Positions 1 to 8,486 of a DNA stretch of 64,000 nucleotides are shown one piece after another (positions within the stretch are counted from its first letter, which is position 1; each line of letters begins with the position of its first letter). Position numbers and translations under genes: made by a program. Source of the DNA: Firmicutes bacterium TM09-10 (GTDB taxonomy: Bacteria; Bacillota; Clostridia; Lachnospirales; Lachnospiraceae); the NCBI GenBank assembly GCA_003481005.1, contig QUKC01000001.1:325422-389421 (forward strand), written 5' to 3'. Under the pieces are notes generated by a model. The model did not search any database and was not told the origin of the DNA. It worked only from the letters and a program-made list of their open reading frames with translations.

Positions 1-1
1 T

Positions 2-52
2 ATTGTGGTCGGCTGCCTGTACTGGTATCTGTTCCTTCGCGAGAAAAACTAA
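2..52 (+). CDS. 3' end of a gene cut by the window edge
   Basis: Only the last 16 codons are present, ending in TAA at 50-52. They read IVVGCLYWYLFLREKN, a hydrophobic stretch with a charged tail that looks like the C-terminus of a membrane protein. The next signals on the same strand are a structured repeat (71-193) and a terminator (200-245), so this is probably the last gene of its transcription unit. The protein family cannot be named. Confidence 0.45.
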   Translation: MVVGCLYWYLFLREKN

Positions 53-70
53 GCTCCCTTTTCTTAAAAA

Positions 71-193
71 AGAATGTGCCTTGGCACATTCTCGCGCCGA
101 GGCGCGGTTGCCTCGGCAACCATCTACCCCTGCGCCGAGTGCGCATCCTCGCGGAGCGTTTTTATCGTATGGAAACGAAGTTTCCTATACGAT
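71..193 (+). repeat. Structured dispersed repeat, copy 1
   Basis: Three stems in order: a 10-bp hairpin (71-80 with 83-92); a compound stem with outer GGCGC/GCGCC (101-105 with 132-136) around GGTTGC-CTCG-GCAACC (106-121), plus a 10-nt unpaired ATCTACCCCT on the 3' side; then, after a conserved stretch ending in GAGCG and a T run, a 3' hairpin (164-176 with 180-193). Other copies are at 36193, 36327 and, inverted, 52213. It starts 18 nt after the preceding stop codon and lies ahead of a terminator, so it would be in the 3' UTR in sense. Confidence 0.8.
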
Positions 194-199
194 AATAAA

Positions 200-245
200 G
201 GGCGTGTGAAAAAATGAGAAATCATTTTGGAGCACGCTCCTTTTT
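200..245 (+). terminator. Rho-independent terminator
   Basis: The outer stem GGGCGTG pairs with CACGCTCC with one bulge, and the inner stem AAAATGA-GAAA-TCATTTT is perfect with a GAAA loop. A T run follows. It would end the transcript of the gene cut at the left edge. Confidence 0.65.
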
Positions 246-332
246 ATGCTCTTTTAGGTCAAATCGTAGAATTGAGGAGAGATTCAGAGCATACTTCCCC
301 CTTTATAGCGATCCTCCAAAATTTTTATACTA

Positions 333-1385
333 TTACACAGCAATTTCATAATGCTCTTTTAACTCATTCATCATACTGTGTTTAATGTAACCTTCATTCT
401 GCAATCTACCAACCACAATTCCAGGTGCAATGCCTAACATTTTTGCAAATGTTCTTATACTAGTAGTCGAAAATCTTGCCTTCTCAACAAATTCATCAAA
501 AGCTTCCTTTGATATCAATGTATCCCTCGACCACGCATCTGCATCTTTCTCATCCTGATCAGTTGTTCCATCTATTTGTCCAATATGTCCTAATACAATA
601 TGTGCCAATTCATGGAATAAACTAAACCAAAACTTATCCGCATCTTTTCCTCTAGCGGTAAGTCCTACAACTATTTTATTTCCATCCATAAAAGAAGCTC
701 CTTGAAGAAAGGATCCTTTCAAATGTGGCAAAAAAATAAGTGCTATTCCGCATTCAGCTAACATATTCTTTATCCTAGGGCAAAACTCCTTAGGTTTCAA
801 AACTGTCATGGATCTGATTTCCGGAATAATACTTATCAATCCCCTGATATTAATTGGCGATGTTTCGATACTTCTTGCTTTGATCTTTGCTTCCTGTGCC
901 CAAGCTAATAATGCAAAATCACTCTTTTCTGTTACCGCAAGTCTTCTACATGCAATTCTAGTAATCTGCTTATTTTCTAATAATGATAACTCAACAACCT
1001 CAAAATATTTTCTAAGATTAATAACTTTTTCCTTTGAGTCTCTGGTTTCTGGAATCCATCCAAACTTAGCCATTTCACTGTAAGGTATTTGCTTGGCTAA
1101 AGCTTCATCTGCATCCATTGCATTTTCAGCTTCAACTTTTATCAACTTCTCTCTATATACTGCCTCAAGATTATTCCAAAATTTTGCAGGTACTCCTAAT
1201 ACAACTTCTAATCTAACAGCCACCTCTGGAGTCAGCTGAACCTCACCATTAATGAGCTTGCTAATATGCTTTTCGGACATATCCATCCTTGCAGCAAACT
1301 CTCTCTGACTCATTCCTTTGTCATTTAGCTGCTCCTTAATTGTCGCTCCGGGTGGTGTTGCAATAAAACTGCGACTTCTCACCAT
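333..1385 (-). CDS. HigA-type antitoxin fused to an ImmA/IrrE metallopeptidase domain
   Basis: A protein of 350 residues. Residues ~15-70 form an XRE helix-turn-helix of the HigA/VapI type (MSQREFAARMDMSEKHISKLI). The C-terminal half is ImmA/IrrE-like with the zinc motif HELAHIVLGH at about residues 260-269. HTH-ImmA/IrrE proteins act as antitoxins or as regulators that cleave a repressor. It lies 29 bp downstream of a HigB/RelE-like toxin on the same strand, giving the toxin-first order typical of higBA. The HTH should bind the two palindromes upstream of the toxin. The HExxH motif is intact, so proteolytic activity is possible but not shown. Confidence 0.85.
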   Translation of the reverse strand: MVRSRSFIATPPGATIKEQLNDKGMSQREFAARMDMSEKHISKLINGEVQLTPEVAVRLEVVLGVPAKFWNNLEAVYREKLIKVEAENAMDADEALAKQIPYSEMAKFGWIPETRDSKEKVINLRKYFEVVELSLLENKQITRIACRRLAVTEKSDFALLAWAQEAKIKARSIETSPINIRGLISIIPEIRSMTVLKPKEFCPRIKNMLAECGIALIFLPHLKGSFLQGASFMDGNKIVVGLTARGKDADKFWFSLFHELAHIVLGHIGQIDGTTDQDEKDADAWSRDTLISKEAFDEFVEKARFSTTSIRTFAKMLGIAPGIVVGRLQNEGYIKHSMMNELKEHYEIAV

Positions 1386-1414
1386 AGCGCTACCTCCTAT
1401 TCACTTTCCTCTTT

Positions 1415-1711
1415 TTAATGGTAATCTACTATCTCCATTATATTCGCCACTTGAATTTCATTTCCATGTTTTTCAAATACCAATCTATACGGATGCACCA
1501 AGTCAACTGCATATTGCCCTTTCCGATTATTGGTTAATGGATGACACCTTCCAATGTGATATTGGATCATTTCTTCTACAGTATTTGCAGCTTCAATTTC
1601 TCCTATACGCATTTGGATTTTTTCTGACATTTCATTTCCATATGTTCTATCGGATATCTTGGCATCCGTACAAACCTTTTCAATCTTCTTATTTTTGTAC
1701 GTAATATCCAA
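1415..1711 (-). CDS. HigB/RelE-family toxin
   Basis: A 98-residue protein of the HigB (killer protein) branch of RelE/ParE toxins, which are ribosome-associated mRNA endonucleases. The family pattern GRCHPL...RKGQYAVDLVHPYRLVFE is clear in the second half. No ATG fits the frame; a TTG at 1711 lies about 7 nt after an AAGGGA-like ribosome site, so I use TTG. It is the first gene of a two-gene operon with the HigA-ImmA/IrrE protein. Its promoter is sandwiched between two palindromic operators (1728-1809). Confidence 0.85.
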   Translation of the reverse strand: MDITYKNKKIEKVCTDAKISDRTYGNEMSEKIQMRIGEIEAANTVEEMIQYHIGRCHPLTNNRKGQYAVDLVHPYRLVFEKHGNEIQVANIMEIVDYH

Positions 1712-1727
1712 TACATCATCCCTTTTT

Positions 1728-1809
1728 TAAATTTACCTTTGAGGTAAATTTATAATAGCGCACAGGAGCAAATTAGTCAATCTATAAATTTACCTCAGAG
1801 GTAAACTAA
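1728..1809 (-). promoter_or_regulatory. higBA promoter with two operator palindromes
   Basis: On the minus strand, TTGACT (1775-1780), a 17-bp spacer and TATTAT (1752-1757) form a good sigma-A promoter. Palindrome one (1728-1752) is TAAATTTACCT-N3-AGGTAAATTTA and covers the end of the -10 box and the transcription start. Palindrome two (1785-1809) has the same left arm with AGGTAAACTAA on the right, just upstream of the -35. Centres are 57 bp apart. This suits autorepression by the HigA HTH, possibly with looping. Confidence 0.8.
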
Positions 1810-1825
1810 TAGTATAATAATACCA

Positions 1826-2302
1826 CTACCGGTCATGCCAGCGATCCCCACGCTTCGCATGAATCTATGAATGACATGACTTACACAAAGCAATCAGATT
1901 GCTCCGATCATGTGTGCCACCTTCACTCAAATGTGAACTTCCTATAAAACTAACTCTCGATAAGCAGAAATGGCGTATTTCCTATATTTTCAGCAAAAAA
2001 CGAAGAGTTAATTAGCTCTCATAAAATTACTGCCAAATATGCTGTAAATGGCTTAAAATAAGCATTTTAAGAAAACGAGAGTTAAAATATCAGGAAGTTC
2101 ACATCAAAGGAAGCTTGTGATGTATCTCCTCCACCAGAACTGCAAGTCCACGCTCAAAGCATAACTCACAGAACGGATGCTCTGCATCATACTTGTCACG
2201 GATTCTCTTCCACTGGATGCGATGTACTGTTCTATAAGAAACATTCAGCTGCTTTTTACCTGGATCCGGCTTCAAGTAAAGCCTCTTTTCATTCTGTTTC
2301 AA
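1826..2302 (-). pseudogene. HNH endonuclease gene, disrupted by a MITE and a stop codon
   Basis: The N-terminal part (2302 down to ~2104) reads as a phage/mobile-element HNH endonuclease with CELCFERG and EEIHHKLPL. Removing the 172-bp insertion and one TCAAA copy restores the frame into SEGGTHDRSNLIALCKSCHS, the second metal-binding half. An in-frame TAG then interrupts before IHAKRGDRWHDR and the natural stop at 1826-1828. The gene is therefore broken twice: by insertion and by a nonsense mutation. Its neighbours are the higBA operon and a Nudix gene, suggesting an old prophage or mobile remnant. Confidence 0.75.
1932..2103. mobile_element. 172-bp MITE with TCAAA target duplication
   Basis: The ends are inverted: TGTGAACTTCCT at 1932 and its complement ending at 2103 (12 bp perfect). 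Eight non-matching bases follow, then a second perfect 8-bp match (AACTCTCG) on each side. The direct repeat TCAAA flanks it at 1927-1931 and 2104-2108. It has no coding capacity. Excising it with one TCAAA rejoins the HNH reading frame exactly, which proves it is an insertion. The parent transposase is not in this window. Confidence 0.85.
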
Positions 2303-2327
2303 TCTTGTCGAGCTCCCCGATCTTAGC

Positions 2328-2729
2328 TTATTTCATATACCCTTGAATTTTATCTATCAATGTAATATCTGCCGGTAACCAGGCAACACTGTCTAACTGA
2401 TCCCTTGTAAGCCATTTTGCCGCCTCTGCCTCTTTTAACTCAAGATGGCCTTTTGTAACCTCCGCCCAAAAACAATCCATCGAAAGATGAAAGGTTGGAT
2501 AATCAAATTCAATTGTATCGATCCATTCACCGACCTTAATTTCTGTATCCAGTTCTTCCATAATTTCTCTTACAAGAGCCTGCTGCGGTGTTTCTCCCGG
2601 TTCTACTTTTCCACCCGGAAATTCCCAGCCCCCTTTTAATTCTCCATAACCTCGTGCCGTCGCAAATATTTTATTCTTCTCTTTTATGTTGTCGCAAATA
2701 ACCGCTGCAACTACTTTGATTGTTTTCAT
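2328..2729 (-). CDS. Nudix (MutT-like) NTP pyrophosphohydrolase
   Basis: About 133 residues from the ATG at 2729, which follows GGAGG; an upstream ATG at 2750 overlaps the helicase stop as TAATG and is an alternative. The Nudix box is complete: the glycine of GGKVEPGE, then REIMEEL. The family hydrolyses nucleoside triphosphates such as 8-oxo-dGTP or 5-methyl-dCTP. It is translationally linked to the 990-residue helicase just upstream, so the two probably work together. A nucleotide-pool role in defence or repair is an inference; a housekeeping mutT is the alternative. Confidence 0.85.
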   Translation of the reverse strand: MKTIKVVAAVICDNIKEKNKIFATARGYGELKGGWEFPGGKVEPGETPQQALVREIMEELDTEIKVGEWIDTIEFDYPTFHLSMDCFWAEVTKGHLELKEAEAAKWLTRDQLDSVAWLPADITLIDKIQGYMK

Positions 2730-2749
2730 GTCTTTTATTCCTCCAACCA

Positions 2750-5722
2750 TTATGCCATAATATGTGACTGTAAGTATCTTAATAAATCCTCGCGCACTGC
2801 ATGATGCATTTTCATAGTGACCTTCGTAATTGGCTGCATGCGGCCACGATTATCTTCCTTTTGGGCATTTCTGGCTTCTAATACATCAAATTGTCCCATA
2901 TAGTAGAAGCTGGTCTCCGCATCTGATTTTTTTACAAATAAATGCTTTCTATCTGCTCCAAGTACATCCTTCATATAGGAACTATCCAGACCTTTCCCAA
3001 TCTGAGAATCCCATTTAAAAATCAGATTATCTTCAAAGGCATCTGCATAATCCGGTTTTCCATCGACATAGTTTTTTTCATCCTGACTTTCTTCTTTGTG
3101 ATAGGTAATAAAAATAAAAACATCATTTTCAATTCGTTTCATACCATACATAATAGAAGATAAATCCCTACCACAATTCATAAGAAGGCTTACATCTCTT
3201 CTGGAATACTTTTCATATAATACAAATGGATCCTCCGATTTTAGCCCCGGTAAATATTTTTCCTTATATCTGGCAATGCCGACTTTTATAATATCTTCTA
3301 CCTGTGTATAGAACGGAATATGTGTAAGCCTCTCCGTATAGCTTTGCAGTCTTTTGATCATTCCTGCCGGATCGTTTTCCAGAATATCAATCTGACAATA
3401 TTTCTGATATTCTGCTTCTTTACTTACAAAATGTCCCTGCAGCACCTGGACTGCTTCCTTTACCCGGGATGTGCTGATTTCAATTCCATAAGTATTTTGA
3501 TACTCTTTTATAAAATCTGCCACCGCGATATGATCTCTATGGAGCAATTGACTTAATATTACAAGCTCATCAGGACGCACTCCAGAAAGAACTGTTTTGG
3601 ACAAATACTCCAGCGTTAATTTCTCCTGTTCGTTTAGCACATTCTTGTATTTATCCTGTTCCATCGCCACCATAAAGGCATCATATGTCTTATATTCTCT
3701 GATAATTACCAGTGGGTCAATTTCCTGATTTTCATAGAAATCATACAGAAGCGGAACCCGTCCTAACCGATTCTTCAAAGAAACATAGCTTTCTTTGATC
3801 AGTGTTTTCATCCCTTTGATCTTGTCGATAGACTTAAATATCTTATCCTTGGAAATCTCATCAAAATGAACCGTTGATGCACCGGGTATTGTACTATTCC
3901 CACTGATTACATATTTGCGGATTACATCCGCGTTATAGGAACGGTCTCCTGATAAAGCTACCGGAATCATAAAGTTATTATTGTAGTTTCCGATAAAGTC
4001 CAAAATAACAACGTATTCTTTTCCAGGCGCCTTTCTAAGTCCTCGTCCCAGCTGCTGAATGAATACAATCGGAGACTGGGTCGGCCTAAGCATAATAACC
4101 TGATTCACCTCAACGATATCCACGCCTTCATTTAATATATCTCGTGAAAAAATATAATCTAAAGGCTGCATCTCTTGCGTTGCATCCGTTTCCTCCATTG
4201 CCAGTCTCTCAAATGCTTCCTGCCGTTTTTCTTCACTGTCCTTACCGCTAAGAGCAACTGTACGATATCCGCATGCATTAAACTTTCTCGACAACTCTTC
4301 GCACTCTTTTACACGACTGCAAAAAATAAGCCCTTTTACACGCTCACCGCTATATCCGTAATACTCTGACTGCTCAATGATATGCCTTACTCGCTCATCA
4401 CTGGTAAGCTGATTGAATTCTTCCTCTGTCAGCTTTGCCGCCTGCAATGTTCTGTCGTCCAGAGAAATAATCTCACTGATGCCAAAATAATGAAATGGAC
4501 AAAGCAGATTATCTTCCATTGCCTGCTGCAACCGGATTTCATGGGCGATTTGATAATGGAAAATCTCATATATATTTTTACCTTCCTGATTATCCTCCCT
4601 TTTATCCGGTGTCGCAGTCATTCCCAAAAACAACTTCGGCTTAAAATAATGAATGACTTTTGTGTAAATATTGTTGGAACTATGATGAGCCTCATCCAGA
4701 ATAATGCAGTCAAAGTCATTTGGCTGGTACTGGAACAAATGTGTGTCTCTATTCAAGGTCTCTACTGTTGCAAAAACATAATCTTTCTCATATTCATAGG
4801 AACCAGCTCCCACTAATCCCATTGTCACTTTTTTATCAAAAACTTTTTCAAAGGAGTTTTTTGCCTGCTTTGCAAGTGTTACTCGATGAACCAAAAATAG
4901 CACTCTTTTAAAGCCAAGCTCACGCATAGCAAATGCAGAGGCATATGTCTTTCCCGTTCCCGTAGCTGATATAAGTAACGCCCGCTCTTCCCCTCGCTCC
5001 AGAATCTTTCTCAAATTTGCAATAAATCTCTCCTGCATGGAGTTTGGCTTTAATCTATATTTTTCCAGCGACAGGATTTCTTCGCTTTTTGCGATTTCTC
5101 TCTGGTGTTTTACGATATTATAACGTTCTTTGTAAACTTCATAAAAATCATCATAGGGCAAAGCATACTCACAGTCCCAAAGATTCTGAAACTCGTATAC
5201 AATTTCTTCTGCAATCTCGCCACTTTCTGTAGAAATCAGTTTTGTATTCCATTCTTTATTTACCGTCAACGCCGCACTTGTCATATTGGAACTTCCGATG
5301 ATGATCCGGTAAATTTCTTCTTTTTTGAAAATATATCCCTTTGTATGAAACCCATTTCCTGCTGCTTCCACATCGTACATCTTCAATGTAATATTTTTTA
5401 ATCCATTGAGTTTCTCAAGTGCTCTCGGTTCGCTGAAATTCAGGTAATTTGTCGTAAGGATCTGCCCCTTAACGCCCTTTTTTTCAAGCTCTTTTAGCGT
5501 CTGCAGGAGTGGTGTCACACCGCCCAACGTGATAAATGCAACGCTGATCTGAAACTCTTCGCAGCACAACAGCTCATCCTCCACGGATGAAATAACCTTC
5601 TTCCCCTCTTCCGGATTATTCGATACAAATGCCGGCTTATACGCTAGATTTGCTGCAGAAGAACCATTTATATAAGCGGCGCTCAGGCCGCTTTTCAATT
5701 CATTGATCACATTCGCATTCAC
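2750..5722 (-). CDS. PLD-nuclease / DEAD-like helicase / DUF3427 protein
   Basis: A 990-residue multidomain protein. The N-terminal ~210 residues are a phospholipase-D-like nuclease domain (FHTKGYIF, then IIGSSNMT). A superfamily 2 helicase core follows with Walker A (ATGTGKT, ~250), DEAH box (ILDEAHHSS) and motif VI (QQLGRGLRKAPGK). The C-terminal ~300 residues match DUF3427, ending with the LFVKK...SFYYMGQ type segment. The family resembles the helicase parts of restriction-like systems. The gene overlaps the Nudix gene downstream. All catalytic motifs look intact. A defence or DNA-repair role is inferred from architecture and neighbours. Confidence 0.85.
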   Translation of the reverse strand: MNANVINELKSGLSAAYINGSSAANLAYKPAFVSNNPEEGKKVISSVEDELLCCEEFQISVAFITLGGVTPLLQTLKELEKKGVKGQILTTNYLNFSEPRALEKLNGLKNITLKMYDVEAAGNGFHTKGYIFKKEEIYRIIIGSSNMTSAALTVNKEWNTKLISTESGEIAEEIVYEFQNLWDCEYALPYDDFYEVYKERYNIVKHQREIAKSEEILSLEKYRLKPNSMQERFIANLRKILERGEERALLISATGTGKTYASAFAMRELGFKRVLFLVHRVTLAKQAKNSFEKVFDKKVTMGLVGAGSYEYEKDYVFATVETLNRDTHLFQYQPNDFDCIILDEAHHSSNNIYTKVIHYFKPKLFLGMTATPDKREDNQEGKNIYEIFHYQIAHEIRLQQAMEDNLLCPFHYFGISEIISLDDRTLQAAKLTEEEFNQLTSDERVRHIIEQSEYYGYSGERVKGLIFCSRVKECEELSRKFNACGYRTVALSGKDSEEKRQEAFERLAMEETDATQEMQPLDYIFSRDILNEGVDIVEVNQVIMLRPTQSPIVFIQQLGRGLRKAPGKEYVVILDFIGNYNNNFMIPVALSGDRSYNADVIRKYVISGNSTIPGASTVHFDEISKDKIFKSIDKIKGMKTLIKESYVSLKNRLGRVPLLYDFYENQEIDPLVIIREYKTYDAFMVAMEQDKYKNVLNEQEKLTLEYLSKTVLSGVRPDELVILSQLLHRDHIAVADFIKEYQNTYGIEISTSRVKEAVQVLQGHFVSKEAEYQKYCQIDILENDPAGMIKRLQSYTERLTHIPFYTQVEDIIKVGIARYKEKYLPGLKSEDPFVLYEKYSRRDVSLLMNCGRDLSSIMYGMKRIENDVFIFITYHKEESQDEKNYVDGKPDYADAFEDNLIFKWDSQIGKGLDSSYMKDVLGADRKHLFVKKSDAETSFYYMGQFDVLEARNAQKEDNRGRMQPITKVTMKMHHAVREDLLRYLQSHIMA

Positions 5723-5892
5723 CGATCTAATTCTTCCTCTTATTTCAAATTTTTAAACGCCTGTTAAAAAGAATCTCTTGTTCTTTATTATACCTTACAT
5801 ATAATAAATTGTCATAAATAACTTCCCTGAAATCCGATTTCTATTTCTGTTACCACAACATTGTGTATTCTTTTCCACAGCAGTATCATCTG

Positions 5893-7260
5893 CTACATTT
5901 TTGAAATAATTTGTCTCGCAACATATACTCCACTTGCCGAAGCGTGAGACAGAGAATGCGTAATACCGCTGCCATCACCAATAATATAAAGTCCTTCATG
6001 GCGAGTCATCAGGTTGTGGTCCAGCTCCACTTCCATGTTGTAGAATTTTACCTCTACACCATACAGCAAGGTATCATCACTGGCAGTTCCCGGTGCAATT
6101 TTGTCCAGGGCATAGATCATTTCAATGATACCATCTAATAAACGTTTCGGAAGGACAAGGCTCAGATCACCTGCCGCTGCATTTAAAGTCGGAACAGTAA
6201 AGGATTCGCTGATTCTTTCTTCTGTACTTCTACGGCCTTTGATCAAATCCCCAAAACGCTGGACAATCACGCCGCCACCCAGCATATTGCTTAATCGAGC
6301 AATACTTTCTCCGTATCCATTCGAATCTTTGAAAGGCTCTGAAAAATGCTTTGCAACAAGCAACGCAAAGTTTGTGTTATTTGTCTGCTTTGCCGGATCC
6401 TCATAGCTGTGGCCGTTAACAGTAACAATGCCATTTGTATTTTCGTTTACGACTTCTCCTTTTGGATTCATACAGAAGGTACGCACCAAATCTTCATACT
6501 TTGAGGTTCTGTACACAATCTTGCTTTCATATAATTCATCCGTCAGATGTGCAAAGATTCCTGCCGGAAGTTCCACTCGAACTCCGATATCCACGCGATT
6601 CGAATTCGTATTAATATCCAGATCCCGACAGACATTTTCCATCCATTTACTTCCACTGCGCCCTGCGGAAATAACGCATTCTTTACCATCATAACAGGAA
6701 TCTTCATGATAGATTCGATATCCGCTATCCAGTTTTTCTACTTTATCAATGAAACAATTGAAATGAAAATCAATCTTTTCTTTCAGATGATCATATAAAC
6801 GTTCCAACACAATATAGTTAATATCTGTTCCCAAATGGCGAACCGAAGCATCCAGTAAATGTAACCCGTTTTGCATGCAACGCGTCTTCAGGCTTGATCC
6901 TGCAGTAGAATACAGTTTTGTTCCTTCTCCACCAAAAGCAAGGTTGATCTTGTCTACATATTCCATTAATTCTAATGCAGATTTTTTACCAATATATTCG
7001 TATAGCGTCCCACCAAAATCATTGGTGATATTATATTTACCATCTGAAAATGCGCCTGCTCCTCCAAAACCACTCATGATAGAACAGTTTTTACAATGAA
7101 TACAGGATTTCACTTTGTCACCATCAATCGGACAGTGGCGTTTTGTTAATTCATTTCCCATTTCAAAAACAGCAATTTTTAAATCCGGTCTTTTCTCTAA
7201 TAATTCGTACGCAGTAAATATTCCTCCCGGTCCTGCACCTACAATTACAACATCGTACAT
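5893..7260 (-). CDS. FAD-dependent dehydrogenase (COG2509-like)
   Basis: 455 residues from the ATG at 7260, which follows GGGAGGAAACATA; the longer frame upstream runs through a terminator stem and is not coding. The N-terminus has the Rossmann FAD motif VVIVGAGPGGIFTAYEL. A cluster CIHCKNCSIMSGFGGAGAFSDGKYN follows, typical of uncharacterised NAD(FAD)-utilising dehydrogenases, and a second dinucleotide-binding end (IIGDGSGITHSLSHASASGV). The substrate is unknown. The leader carries a purine-type riboswitch and a terminator, so expression should respond to a purine. Confidence 0.85.
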   Translation of the reverse strand: MYDVVIVGAGPGGIFTAYELLEKRPDLKIAVFEMGNELTKRHCPIDGDKVKSCIHCKNCSIMSGFGGAGAFSDGKYNITNDFGGTLYEYIGKKSALELMEYVDKINLAFGGEGTKLYSTAGSSLKTRCMQNGLHLLDASVRHLGTDINYIVLERLYDHLKEKIDFHFNCFIDKVEKLDSGYRIYHEDSCYDGKECVISAGRSGSKWMENVCRDLDINTNSNRVDIGVRVELPAGIFAHLTDELYESKIVYRTSKYEDLVRTFCMNPKGEVVNENTNGIVTVNGHSYEDPAKQTNNTNFALLVAKHFSEPFKDSNGYGESIARLSNMLGGGVIVQRFGDLIKGRRSTEERISESFTVPTLNAAAGDLSLVLPKRLLDGIIEMIYALDKIAPGTASDDTLLYGVEVKFYNMEVELDHNLMTRHEGLYIIGDGSGITHSLSHASASGVYVARQIISKM

Positions 7261-7290
7261 TATGTTTCCTCCCATACAATATTCCTTCAC

Positions 7291-7376
7291 AAAAAAAGGT
7301 TGACTACGTAACATGTAGTCAACCAGTTTGGCGGTTGGTAGAAACGTCTGCCCATTTTGCAGACTTATACTCGAGC
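7291..7376 (-). promoter_or_regulatory. Purine (guanine-type) riboswitch with terminator
   Basis: Read on minus, the core runs TATAA, stem GTCTGC/GCAGAC with loop AAAATGG, then GTTTCTACC, a short stem AACC/GGTT with a CCAAA-type loop, then GACTA. These are the J1/2, P2-L2, J2/3, P3-L3 and J3/1 parts of the purine riboswitch. C in GACTA is the guanine-type specificity base (adenine types have GATTA). A 10-bp terminator stem (7298-7307 with 7315-7324) followed by seven T's uses P3' and J3/1 bases, so ligand binding would prevent or permit it. A canonical P1 helix is weak, which is odd. Confidence 0.72.
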
Positions 7377-7377
7377 A

Positions 7378-7406
7378 ATTATACCTGAAATAGCATTCTA
7401 ATGCAA
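7378..7406 (-). promoter_or_regulatory. Sigma-A promoter of the riboswitch transcript
   Basis: On minus, TTGCAT (7401-7406), 17 bp, TATAAT (7378-7383). The start would fall just before the riboswitch core. Confidence 0.8.
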
Positions 7407-7600
7407 GAGAATAAGCTTTTTTATTTACAGATGACCGGCTGTCCAGTCGGTATTAAGATTTTTCGTTATCTGGTCGCAAAACTTCGCCGGGTATCCCCAT
7501 TTTATCATAATGCCATCGCTTTAAAACCTTCCATCGTCGTATAAAGCATCAAAGTCATGTCCATCCCAACGGTAATTTGCAAATACAGGAAGCTATTATT

Positions 7601-7699
7601 TTGCTTAATGTGCGGCGTATGAATAATATCCGCAACCGTGCGGAGGAAATCATTCTTCATGAACTGGTCTATGATGAGAGTGGAGGAAGATTTTGGTGA
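7601..7699 (+). pseudogene. TnpV-like C-terminal remnant
   Basis: An open frame ends with MNNIRNRAEEIILHELVY and a short tail before TGA at 7697-7699. That segment is like the C-terminus of TnpV proteins carried by Clostridial transposons with large serine recombinases. No start or N-terminal part is visible. The rest of 7407-7786 shows nothing I can identify. A recombinase remnant lies at 8487-8651, so this may be the scar of one element. Confidence 0.45.
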
Positions 7700-7786
7700 G
7701 TCTATGAAAGTTTACAGGCTGTGCTTTTAGGCCGTCTCACAATGGCAGTGCCCCTTGCATCATTTTATTATGCGGTACGCCCAACT

Positions 7787-8227
7787 TTAGAGTAAGCCTA
7801 AATAGCGTAATCCCTTTTCTATTCCATTATCATCAATATCAGCTGTAACATAATCTGCAACACTTTTTACAAAATCGTCGGCATTTCGCATAGCAATGCC
7901 TTCTTGGACATATCGTAACATTTCTATATCATCAGTGCTGCTGTGGAAAAACTTTAAAATTTCTCCTGTTTCTTTTATTGGATTTTCATAGAACACATTG
8001 CCTTTCAAATCGTAACAAAGTTGACCATTTAGCGTAATATAGGCGTCAAACTTTATATCATTAACAGGCAATCTATCTATTTCTGTCGAATGTCGCCCTG
8101 TTGCAATTACTCTATCTACATGAATATCTGACAATTGGTACAATGCCTGTCTTGTGCTGATTGGAACGTCTTTTATACGGTGCGATAAAATTGTTCCATC
8201 AATATCAAAAAAAATAGCTTTAACCAT
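7787..8227 (-). pseudogene. Cof-type HAD phosphatase with the cap region deleted
   Basis: 146 residues from the ATG at 8227 (GGAGGT upstream). It has motif I (FFDIDGTIL), motif II (VIATGR) and, near the end, the motif IV tail (DDIEML, GIAMRNADDFVKSVADYVT) of the HAD-IIB family. Family members are about 260-280 residues; here roughly 110 residues between ~108 and 118, including the cap and the motif III lysine region, are missing without a frameshift. It is probably a non-functional in-frame deletion, though a capless product could be made. Upstream lies recombinase-like debris. Confidence 0.7.
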
Positions 8228-8486
8228 AATACCTCCGCAACTCTGAATAATCCGGTCTCCATGTCCCCACTGTCCGGAGCTGCGGAAACATACAGCTTTT
8301 GTATGATGCAGGTCTTCTGTGACAGCTGCTGGCTCGCCATTAACCGGCTGAAATGTACCAATGAGAAATGCGAAGGCTTCATAATGAACTGCCAGACTGT
8401 ATGATTTCATACAAGCATTATGATCCTGATATCATAGAGGATGTGGTGGATCAGCCAAAATGAAGCAAACATAGGCGGACAGATGA

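Noticed and set aside
3..209. A 68-codon open frame across the left edge
   Set aside because: It runs through the structured repeat and its hairpins, has no ribosome site and a composition like translated repeat. The real coding remnant there is the other frame ending at 52.
5044..5401. Open frames on the strand opposite the helicase
   Set aside because: They have no ribosome sites or family motifs and lie wholly within a long coding gene.
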